Below, in pieces: positions 35,601 to 46,200 of a stretch of DNA of 64,000 nucleotides. How positions within the stretch are numbered: the stretch's first letter is position 1; every line of letters starts with the position of its first letter. Origin of the DNA: Eutreptiella sp. 'Long Island Sound 2002' (taxonomy: Eukaryota; Euglenozoa; Euglenophyceae; Eutreptiales; Eutreptiaceae); NCBI GenBank assembly GCA_964036045.1, contig CAXIWF010000571.1, positions 1 to 64,000 on the forward strand, in the 5' to 3' direction. The notes beneath the pieces were generated by a model. That model ran no database searches. It was not told the origin of the DNA and saw only the letters and a list, made by a program, of their open reading frames with translations. Position numbers and translations under genes: made by a program.

Positions 35601-38600
35601 CCTTGTGTATGGGCTCCCACCCCCTGGAGATCCCTTGTTCAGGGAGAGTCCAGGGTGGTGGGTCAGGCTGCAGAGTGTAGGCCACAGACACAGAACGTGT
35701 TCCCATTGTTTTGTGCCTGAAAACTTTGAAAATTTTGAGAAATTGTTTTATGCCTATATGTCTACCCCAGCAATGCCTGGCCCTTGTGTATGGGCTCCCA
35801 CCCCCTGGAGATCCCTTGTTCAGGGAGAGTCCAGGGTGGTGGGTCAGGCTGCAGAGTGTAGGCCACAGACACAGAACGTGTTCCCATTCTTTTGTGCCAG
35901 AAAACTTTGAAAATTTTGAGAAATTGTTTTATGCCTATATGTCTACCCCAGCAATGCCTGGCCCTTGTGTATGGGCTCCCACCCCCTGGAGATCCCTTGT
36001 TCAGGGAGAGTCCAGGGTGGTGGGTCAGGCTGCAGAGTGTAGGCCACAGACACAGAACGTGTTCCCATGTTTTTGTCCCGGAAAACTTTGAAAATTTTAG
36101 GAAATTGTTTTATGCCTATATGTCTACCCCAGCAGTGCCTGGCCCTTGTGTATGGGCTCCCACCCCCTGGAGATCCCTTGTTCAGGGAGAGTCCAGGGTG
36201 GTGGGTCAGGCTGCAGAGTGTAGGCCACAGACACAGAACGTGTTCCCATGTTTTTGTGCCCGAAAACTTTGAAAATTTTAGGAAATTGTTTTATGCCTAT
36301 ATGTCTACCCCAGCAATGCCTGCCCCTTGTGTATGGGCTCCCACCCCCTGGAGATCCCTTGTTCAGGGAGAGTCCAGGGTGGTGGGTCAGGCTGCAGAGT
36401 GTAGGCCACAGACACAGAACGTGTTCCCATTGTTTTGTGCCTGAAAACTTTGAAAATTTTAGGAAATTGTTTTATGCCTATATGTCTACCCCAGCAATGC
36501 CTGGCCCTTGTGTATGGGCTCCCACCCCCTGGAGATCCCTTGTTCAGGGAGAGTCCAGGGTGGTGGGTCAGGCTGCAGAGTGTAGGCCACAGACACAGAA
36601 CGTGTTCCCATGTTTTTGTCCCCGAAAACTTTGAAAATTTTAGGAAATTGTTTTATGCCTATATGTCTACCCCAGCAATGCCTGGCCCTTGTGTATGGGC
36701 TCCCACCCCCTGGAGATCCCTTGTTCAGGGAGAGTCCAGGGTGGTGGGTCAGGCTGCAGAGTGTAGGCCACAGACACAGAACGTGTTCCCATGTTTTTGT
36801 GCCCGAAGACTTCGAAAATTTTAGGAAATTGTTTTATGCCTATATGTCTACCCCAGCAATGCCTGGCCCTTGTGTATGGGCTCCCACCCCCTGGAGATCC
36901 CTTGTTCAGGGAGAGTCCAGGGTGGTGGGTCAGGCTGCAGAGTGTAGGCCACAGACACAGAACGTGTTCCCATGTTTTTGTCCCGGAAAACTTTGAAAAT
37001 TTTAGGAAATTGTTTTATGCCTATATGTCTACCCCAGCAATGCCTGGCCCTTGTGTATGGGCTCCCACCCCCTGGAGATCCCTTGTTCAGGGAGAGTCCA
37101 GGGTGGTGGGTCAGGCTGCAGAGTGTAGGCCACAGACACAGAACATGTTCCCATGTTTTTGTGCCCGAAGACTTCGAAAATTTTAGGAAATTGTTTTATG
37201 CCTATATGTCTACCCCAGCAATGCCTGGCCCTTGTGTATGGGCTCCCACCCCCTGGAGATCCCTTGTTCAGGGAGAGTCCAGGGTGGTGGGTCAGGCTGC
37301 AGAGTGTAGGCCACAGACACAGAACGTGTTCCCATGTTTTTGTCCCCGAAAACTTTGAAAATTTTAGGAAATTGATTTATGTCTATATGTCTACCCCAGC
37401 AATGCCTGGCCCTTGTGTATGGGCTCCCACCCCCTGGAGATCCCTTGTTCAGGGAGAGTCCAGGGTGGTGGGTCAGGCTGCAGAGTGTAGGCCACAGACA
37501 CAGAACGTGTTCCCATTGTTTTGTGCCTGAAAACTTTGAAAATTTTAGGAAATTGTTTTATGCCTATATGTCTACCCCAGCAATGCCTGGCCCTTGTGTA
37601 TGGGCTCCCACCCCCTGGAGATCCCTTGTTCAGGGAGAGTCCAGGGTGGTGGGTCAGGCTGCAGAGTGTAGGCCACAGACACAGAACGTGTTCCCATGTT
37701 TTTGTGCCCGAAAACTTTGAAAATTTTAGGAAATTGATTTATGTCTATATGTCTACCCCAGCAATGCCTGCCCCTTGTGTATGGGCTCCCACCCCCTGGA
37801 GATCCCTTGTTCAGGGAGAGTCCAGGGTGGTGGGTCAGGCTGCAGAGTGTAGGCCACAGACACAGAACGTGTTCCCATTGTTTTGTGCCTGAAAACTTTG
37901 AAAATTTTAGGAAATTGTTTTATGCCTATATGTCTACCCCAGCAATGCCTGGCCCTTGTGTATGGGCTCCCACCCCCTGGAGATCCCTTGTTCAGGGAGA
38001 GTCCAGGGTGGTGGGTCAGGCTGCAGAGTGTAGGCCACAGACACAGAACGTGTTCCCATTGTTTTGTGCCTGAAAACTTTGAAAATTTTAGGAAATTGTT
38101 TTATGCCTATATGTCTACCCCAGCAATGCCTGGCCCTTGTGTATGGGCTCCCACCCCCTGGAGATCCCTTGTTCAGGGAGAGTCCAGGGTGGTGGGTCAG
38201 GCTGCAGAGTGTAGGCCACAGACACAGAACGTGTTCCCATGTTTTTGTCCCGGAAAACTTTGAAAATTTTGAGAAATTGTTTTATGCCTATATGTCTACC
38301 CCAGCAATGCCTGGCCCTTGTGTATGGGCTCCCACCCCCTGGAGATCCCTTGTTCAGGGAGAGTCCAGGGTGGTGGGTCAGGCTGCAGAGTGTAGGCCAC
38401 AGACACAGAACGTGTTCCCATGTTTTTGTGCCCGAAGACTTCGAAAATTTTAGGAAATTGTTTTATGCCTATATGTCTACCCCAGCAATGCCTGGCCCTT
38501 GTGTATGGGCTCCCACCCCCTGGAGATCCCTTGTTCAGGGAGAGTCCAGGGTGGTGGGTCAGGCTGCAGAGTGTAGGCCACAGACACAGAACGTGTTCCC

Positions 38601-40762
38601 ATGTTTTTGTGCCCGAAAACTTTGAAAATTTTAGGAAATTGTTTTATGCCTATATGTCTACCCCAGCAATGCCTGCCCCTTGTGTATGGGCTCCCACCCC
38701 CTGGAGATCCCTTGTTCAGGGAGAGTCCAGGGTGGTGGGTCAGGCTGCAGAGTGTAGGCCACAGACACAGAACGTGTTCCCATTGTTTTGTGCCTGAAAA
38801 CTTTGAAAATTTTAGGAAATTGTTTTATGCCTATATGTCTACCCCAGCAATGCCTGGCCCTTGTGTATGGGCTCCCACCCCCTGGAGATCCCTTGTTCAG
38901 GGAGAGTCCAGGGTGGTGGGTCAGGCTGCAGAGTGTAGGCCACAGACACAGAACGTGTTCCCATGTTTTTGTCCCGGAAAACTTTGAAAATTTTGAGAAA
39001 TTGTTTTATGCCTATATGTCTACCCCAGCAATGCCTGGCCCTTGTGTATGGGCTCCCACCCCCTGGAGATCCCTTGTTCAGGGAGAGTCCAGGGTGGTGG
39101 GTCAGGCTGCAGAGTGTAGGCCACAGACACAGAACGTGTTCCCATGTTTTTGTGCCCGAAGACTTCGAAAATTTTAGGAAATTGTTTTATGCCTATATGT
39201 CTACCCCAGCAATGCCTGGCCCTTGTGTATGGGCTCCCACCCCCTGGAGATCCCTTGTTCAGGGAGAGTCCAGGGTGGTGGGTCAGGCTGCAGAGTGTAG
39301 GCCACAGACACAGAACGTGTTCCCATGTTTTTGTGCCCGAAAACTTTGAAAATTTTAGGAAATTGTTTTATGCCTATATGTCTACCCCAGCAATGCCTGG
39401 CCCTTGTGTATGGGCTCCCACCCCCTGGAGATCCCTTGTTCAGGGAGAGTCCAGGGTGGTGGGTCAGGCTGCAGAGTGTAGGCCACAGACACAGAACGTG
39501 TTCCCATGTTTTTGTGCCTGAAAACTTTGAAAATTTTAGGAAATTGTTTTATGTCTATATGTCTACCCCAGCAATGCCTGGCCCTTGTGTATGGGCTCCC
39601 ACCCCCTGGAGATCCCTTGTTCAGGGAGAGTCCAGGGTGGTGGGTCAGGCTGCAGAGTGTAGGCCACAGACACAGAACGTGTTCCCATGTTTTTGTGCCT
39701 GAAAACTTTGAAAATTTTAGGAAATTGTTTTATGCCTATATGTCTACCCCAGCAATGCCTGGCCCTTGTGTATGGGCTCCCACCCCCTGGAGATCCCTTG
39801 TTCAGGGAGAGTCCAGGGTGGTGGGTCAGGCTGCAGAGTGTAGGCCACAGACACAGAACGTGTTCCCATGTTTTTGTCCCGGAAAACTTTGAAAATTTTG
39901 AGAAATTGTTTTATGCCTATATGTCTACCCCAGCAATGCCTGGCCCTTGTGTATGGGCTCCCACCCCCTGGAGATCCCTTGTTCAGGGAGAGTCCAGGGT
40001 GGTGGGTCAGGCTGCAGAGTGTAGGCCACAGACACAGAACGTGTTCCCATGTTTTTGTGCCCGAAGACTTCGAAAATTTTAGGAAATTGTTTTATGCCTA
40101 TATGTCTACCCCAGCAATGCCTGGCCCTTGTGTATGGGCTCCCACCCCCTGGAGATCCCTTGTTCAGGGAGAGTCCAGGGTGGTGGGTCAGGCTGCAGAG
40201 TGTAGGCCACAGACACAGAACGTGTTCCCATGTTTTTGTCCCCGAAAACTTTGAAAATTTTAGGAAATTGTTTTATGCCTATATGTCTACCCCAGCAATG
40301 CCTGGCCCTTGTGTATGGGCTCCCACCCCCTGGAGATCCCTTGTTCAGGGAGAGTCCAGGGTGGTGGGTCAGGCTGCAGAGTGTAGGCCACAGACACAGA
40401 ACGTGTTCCCATGTTTTTGTGCCTGAAAACTTTGAAAATTTTAGGAAATTGTTTTATGTCTATATGTCTACCCCAGCAATGCCTGGCCCTTGTGTATGGG
40501 CTCCCACCCCCTGGAGATCCCTTGTTCAGGGAGAGTCCAGGGTGGTGGGTCAGGCTGCAGAGTGTAGGCCACAGACACAGAACGTGTTCCCATGTTTTTG
40601 TGCCCGAAAACTTTGAAAATTTTAGGAAATTGTTTTATGCCTATATGTCTACCCCAGCAATGCCTGGCCCTTGTGTATGGGCTCCCACCCACTGGAGATC
40701 CCTTGTTCAGGGAGAGTCCAGGGTGGTGGGTCAGGCTGCAGAGTGTAGGCCACAGACACAGA
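26645..40762. repeat. 181-bp satellite array, 78 monomers
   Basis: Tandem monomers of exactly 181 bp. Taking ACGTGTTCCC as phase marker, the first is at 26645 and the position expected for the 79th is 40763, a distance of 14,118 = 78 x 181. Monomers are very similar. Variation is concentrated in the AT-rich part after ACGTGTTCCCAT: GTGCCCGAAAACTTTG, GTGCCCGAAGACTTCG, GTCCCCG, GTCCCGG, TTGTTTTGTGCCTG or TTCTTTTGTGCCAG, then GTTTTATGCC or GATTTATGTC, then ACCCCAGCAATG or ACGCCAGCAGTG. The ~110-131-codon open frames in the array are artefacts: 181 is not a multiple of 3 and each frame merely spans about two monomers. A centromeric or heterochromatic satellite is the natural interpretation, not proven. 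Confidence 0.98.
28271..35872. repeat. 21-monomer (3,801-bp) higher-order repeat, two tandem copies
   Basis: The ordered series of monomer variants from 28271 to 32071 repeats at 32072-35872, offset 3,801 = 21 x 181. It begins with the rare TTCTTTTGTGCCAG monomer (28271, 32072, and a third start at 35873). It continues with the TTTGAAATTTTTAGG monomer (28633, 32434) and ends with TTGTTTTGTGCCTG plus TTTTGAGAAATTG (31891, 35692). By eye only monomer 8 differs: AAAACTTTG at 29538 against AAGACTTCG at 33339, plus GGGCACCCACC near 33440. Confidence 0.9.
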
Positions 40763-41370
40763 GACGGCCCAGCCTGGCGGGAAGACGGCCCAGCCTGGCG
40801 GGAAGACGGCCCAGCCTGGCGGGAAGACGGCCCAGCCTGGCGGGAAGACGGCCCAGCCTGGCGGGAAGTGGGCCCAGCCTGGCGGGAAGACGGCCCAGCC
40901 TGGCGGGAAGACGGCCCAGCCTGGCGGGAAGACGGCCCAGCCTGGCGGGAAGGCCCAGCCTGGCGCGAAGATGGCCCAGCCTGGCGGGAAGACGGCCCAG
41001 CCTGGCGGGAAGGCCCAGCCTGGCGGGCAGATGGCCCAGCCTGGCGGGAAGACCCCCTAGCCTGGCAGGAAGACGGCCCAGCCTGGCGGGAAGACGGCCC
41101 AGCTTGGCGGGAAGGCCCAGCCTGGCGGGAAAACGGCCCAGCCTGGTGGGAAGGCCCAGCCTGGCGGGAAGATGGCCCAGCCTGGCGGGAAGACGGCTCA
41201 GCCTGGCGGGAAGACGGCCCAGCCTGGTGGGAAGGCCCAGCCTGGCGGGAAGTCCCAGCCTGGCGGGAAGACAGCCCAGCCTAGTGGGAAAACGGCCCAG
41301 CCTGGCGGGAAGACGGCCCAGCCTGGTGGGGGAAGACGGCCCAGCTTGGCGGGAGTGGGCACTACAGGGG
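40763..41370. repeat. GC-rich minisatellite, right block
   Basis: Same family as 25,963-26,644. It starts directly at the satellite end with homogeneous 21-bp units (GACGGCCCAGCCTGGCGGGAA), then mixes 18-bp and 21-bp units and ends at about 41,355 in unique sequence. Together the two blocks bracket the 181-bp array. Confidence 0.95.
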
Positions 41371-43207
41371 TGGAAGGCTGCAACTGTGAGCAAGGGGAGA
41401 GGCATTCCACTTGCAGACCCCAAAACTGCCACCCCCCCCCCCCCGGCCTCTTTACACAGCCTTTACTGCAAGGCCCCCCACTTGCGAGGAGAGGAGAGTT
41501 CCCAATGACAATGTGGTAGGTACTACTCAGTGAAGGAATCAGGTGCCTCAGCCACTGGCCCATCTCAAAAATATCCATGAGCAAGACACAGGTCTACCCA
41601 ATTAAATTCGAAGTCAAGTCGAGTCAGCACCCAACGGCAGTCAGCGATGGACCTATGAGGGATTCCAATATCTAGAAAAAGGCGGGTTTGCGCTGCGAAA
41701 CTTGTGAGTGAACGCTTGAGCGAACACATGGTGTTGGCGGAACGTTGGATTCAAATGTGACTTGGGTCAACAAAAGAACGGTGCTTGGGTGGACAGAGGT
41801 TTGCAAAGGGGAAAGATGTGGGGGGCTCACTATCTTTGCGAATCAATTGCAGGTAACAGATGACGGCCAATTAGCAATTGGCACACGGCTTGTACATTCC
41901 CCGCACCCCACCCTGATGAACCAGTTGGGGGTCACAATCCACAACCCCTATCTCTTTGAGGGCTGCGTGTTTTGGTGGTCGAGAGTGGGACAAAACCTGT
42001 TTCTCAACAACACTGTGTCTCCGCATTTTCTCCCGCATTTTTCAATGCCTGTGCCGTTGTTTGCGCAGGACGGGGAAAGGAATGCCACATGTATGCGGGG
42101 GCAGGGGGGTCAGGAGTGATGAGATTTGACATTATTTTTCCTGACGAGTAGCACCAGGTTTCTTTGCTCAGAGCGTGTCAATGACAGCACCAAACATATT
42201 GACCTTGAGGCGTGAGGTGTGGTCTGCCTGCATTTCCAGGTGTTGTTAGTTGCTAAACAGAAAGGAGGCCTTGCTGAAAATCGAGTTATGGGAAATTACC
42301 TGGCTGGATTGGCGCGCACTGATTTCCTGTACTGACGACACGTTTTCACCTGGTGCAGCACACTCGTTGGTAACCTGCAGCAGGGGCCAGGTACTTCAGC
42401 TGATCGTTTTATCATGGGGCTTTGACCAAAATTTCCAACCAGCGTTACCAACCCTTCCTTCCATCCTGGCAAGCGCCACCCTTCCTTCTAGCAAGCATGC
42501 GGATGAAGAACACATACCAGGGCTGGGACTTGGGCTTGGCAGTGGGCTGGGGCTGTAACAACAGGCGAGGGCAAGGCTGTGTCTGTAGGTTTCTGGTCCT
42601 TTATCTGGCCATCCTCGTTAGGGGTTGGGAACGTGTTTTCCTCGCAGATCTCAGCCATAGCCGTGAAGTGTGCCCCCCCGTTGCCCATCCGGTGCATGAG
42701 TCTGCCCTCCATTACATGAGGTGTGCCACGCCTGGCTGGTCTGCGGGTGTCAACTCCCATATTGTGATCGTGAGATTCTTTCCGTGTTCCCAGTATTTAC
42801 GCTTGATTTTCAGTTCTCTGTGGCTTCGCGTGTCTTTTATGGGGGGGGGGGGGCGGAAGGGTGTTGGGGAGGGGTGGAGGGGGTGGTGTGTGGGCACTGG
42901 ATGTGGCAGTGGTGCCCCTGCCCCCATCCAAGGAGCACCTTCAGACGGGGCCTCCGCCACCGGGAGGAGTGGGGGATGCCCACCCAAATCGGGAAAAGGC
43001 GTTGGGGGGAGGGCGGTGGTCACATCACCTGCGCTATAACTGATCGCCTCATCGCCACGTTCGATGCACATAATGTGCGGTTGGGGCGCGGGATTACAGC
43101 AGAGAAAATTCCCATGATCTGTTCGACATGACTGCACAATTGTGACCCCGGGAGGTGGGGTCGTTCGTCACTGATTTCCCTGATCGTTTCCCTGATTTGC
43201 AGCACAC
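41371..43207. other. Region downstream of the SUMO-ligase exons; last exons not resolved
   Basis: C13 at 41432-41444 and G13 at 42841-42853. Minus-strand frames at 42,488-43,137 could hold C-terminal exons of the PIAS/SIZ gene, which still needs a stop codon, but no domain or clear splice pair fixes them. Otherwise nothing recognisable. Confidence 0.4.
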
Positions 43208-46200
43208 CTCATCGTCACTGAGGATGTCCACACAGACTGCCTCGCTCTTTGCGCCACTCTTTGGCTCTGGAGCTCCTCCACTTCCATTGCTGGCGGAATG
43301 GTGTAGCCCGTTGGAGCTTGTTGCGCCGTTGCACGCTGCGGAGGCCGTCCAAGTGCCGTCTGGTTTGACGGTGATTTTGCTGACCACATCTGTATTCACG
43401 CTCTTTAATACGCTGTCCATCAGTGCATCCACCCGAAGCATCTGAAGAACATGAAAAGCACATTGCACAAGACATACGCGCAGAAGAGCAAATGTCTGGC
43501 ACTACTCGCACCCAGATTGCCGCTGATTTTAGGCCCACGCAGAAGACAAGCAAATAGGACAAACGATTCTATTTCAGCCAAGCTAACGACAATAAAAAGG
43601 GGGGGGGGGGGGCAACTCCACTGACAGGGCTTGGCAGCTAACCCACGAGTGCCCAGGGGCAAAATGTGACCTGGCTGTGGACCTTTGGCGAGGGTTGTGG
43701 TCGTGGAGCAGCATTCTCTCAAGCGGGCAACTCGTTCCCACCGAATCACCGCATTTTGCCAATTGCAGCCGGCTGGCCGCCAGCCGTACATGGAACCTCG
43801 GGGGATCCAACAACATTTCGCAAATTTCCAAAATGCTACAAGCAATCGCTTGAGCGTGAGCCTGCACTGCTGTGGGGACGTGTTGGGAGGATCACTGATT
43901 GTGCGTGCACAGGTCTGGGTCAAGGAACACTGGTGGACTGGTGGGGCATACTGAGAAGGAGCACTGTTGCTCACATATGGGGCAATTCCAGACTTTCTGC
44001 TGATTGCACATAGTGAGATACATCTGTGCAAATGCGAGGTGGAAGCGTTTGTACAAAGCTGGGCCAGGATGGGAAAGGCCAAGGGACTGGTGGCAAACAC
44101 GTGCTGCATTTGCATGACAACACTATTCGAAACCCTTCCAATTGCCATGACAACTTTCTCACTCAATGGTCTAAAATATGAGCTGTGTCTCACAACGTAG
44201 GTGTTTGAATATGTATCCAATATTGCGTGCAATTGCAACCAAGCTCATCATGCATTTAATTTGGTGAAATCCAACAGCACCACAGTGACAAACCACCCAT
44301 TGCTGCATTTGCATGACAACACTATTCGAAACCCTTCCAATTGCCATGACAACTTTCTCACTCAATGGTCTAAAATATCAATATTTCAGAGAAAAAGGAA
44401 ATTCGTGCAGCAGCAAATCCTTTTCGACCGCTTTCTATCTCTGTTGGACCCAATGTAACCCTCCCCTAGCGTGTTGCGATTCCCGAGAGAATTCAATTTC
44501 AGACCCAGCCGTGCCAAGGGACCATCCCCCAGGGGGCCTGTGACTTTGTGCGGCTCGTGCCGTATGCGCAACGTGTGTGCAGTTTGTCACTGTACTGCAG
44601 CATCCCCCCCCCCCCCTTTTGGCAGATTCTGCCAAAACAGCTAGTGTTCGTGATAATCACCTCAAAATGCTAGTCAGCAAGGGCGGGCACGAGCGAAGAA
44701 TAATTCCTTATTTAGAGGGGTATTGGTTTGGCATATGGTATAGCATACGGGGTTTCCTGCAAAATCCTTCATATGAGAGATAAAAACTCACGCCCCCCCT
44801 TTTTGGATATTGGCCTGTGCAACCTTCCTAGCTGACTTCCCGATTCTTGAGGAGGGCTGGGCTGGAGTTTGGGACAAAATCTTGATCCACCATAATCTTT
44901 ACGTCAAAATCGCAGTTCTTTTTCAATCTTCCGTTTTGAGGCTAAACTCTTTTCCAAGCTCTGTGGCCGGGTAACAAAGCACCCGCAAGGGCGCTCACAT
45001 GGGAAGGCAACAAATGGTTTTTTGCCAACAGGACCCTGAGTTTGACCAGAAATAGGCTTAAAGCCCCCCCTGTGTGACAATCCGTCTGGTTGTTGTTCCT
45101 TTACGGGGCCCTGGACAGTCACCTGTTCTTCCCTTCGCATGTTGCGTCGGGTTGCTGCTTTCTGTCGACCGCCGCGGCCGGTGCTCTTGCTGGTGTTGTT
45201 TCCGCGTTCGCAGAGCCCAGTAGTTGGTGTGTTGGGGCTGTGCTGAATGTGGCATGGTGTGCCGTTTGCGCGTCAGCGGCGCCCAATGGTTGGCGTATTG
45301 AGGATGTGCTGGTTGTTGCCGGGGTCGTTTGCCTGTTTTTGCTGTCCACGCGCCGTCCATAGCCTGCCTCGCTGTGGTTCTGTGTGTGTGAGGCCCAGGT
45401 GCCCTGTTCCTCCACGCGCTGTCCCGGCCGTCCACCATATGTCCTTTTCAGCCTCACAGCTGGTCTGCCCCCGATGGGCTCCCGCTCCTGTTGCGCAAAC
45501 AGCCCATCTAGGCTGCGGGAGACACCCCCCACCTGATGCCGGTTGAGCAGGGGTTGCCTTGGCACCCGGTAGCGACGGGGCTGGCTGGCCAGGCCATCCC
45601 CTTTATTGTCGCTGCCTCCCATGCGCACGCTCTCCCATCCCCTCCATTTTGGTTCCCTGTTCCCGCTGTTCTGGTTGCCCCTCCTGCCTCGCTGTGCCCC
45701 TCCTCCTTGTCTGCTGTGCTTGCCCTTGTCCCTCCTGGTGTGGCTCCCGCGTTCTGTGTGTCTGTTGCTCCTCCCACTGTATGTACGACGTGGACTGTCC
45801 CGTGCGCGGTTGGCTGGTCACGGCCCTGTTGCCACCCCCGTGGCGGGCACCTCCCGGCGCGCAGGGCGCAGCCCCCGCCCTTGTGGAGTACGTGGGCACC
45901 TTGTAGAGGGAGGGGGGGGCGGGGGGTTGCTGATGGCTCGCTCGGCGTGCGCCGCATTTGGTGGTTGCTGCAGTGTTCGCACCTCATGGTTCCCTTGTGT
46001 GTTGTTGTGTGTCCTGTTGGGGCTCGTCTCACTGCCGTGTGTGGGGCGGCTCTGTGCCTAGTTGCTTTGCTGCTTGCGTTCCTCCTAGTTTCGGGCTCTT
46101 TCTTTTTCTGTTGGCATGCTCACCGTTGCTGGTGTGCGGCGCCGGGGGGACAGCATGTCGCTCCCTGCCTCCCATTGTGGCTGTCGGGTTGTCCCACTTG

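Noticed and set aside
26836-40616. Dozens of similar 110-131-codon open frames, apparently a repeated protein family
   Set aside because: They are frames through the 181-bp satellite; 181 is not divisible by 3, each frame covers about two monomers and stops, and none has its own start context or domain.
26645-40762. CRISPR-like array
   Set aside because: No alternation of short repeats with unique spacers; the whole 181-bp unit is repeated in a eukaryotic context.
40411-41508. 365-codon frame of GRRPSLA-type repeats
   Set aside because: Same cause on the right side of the array; it begins inside the satellite.
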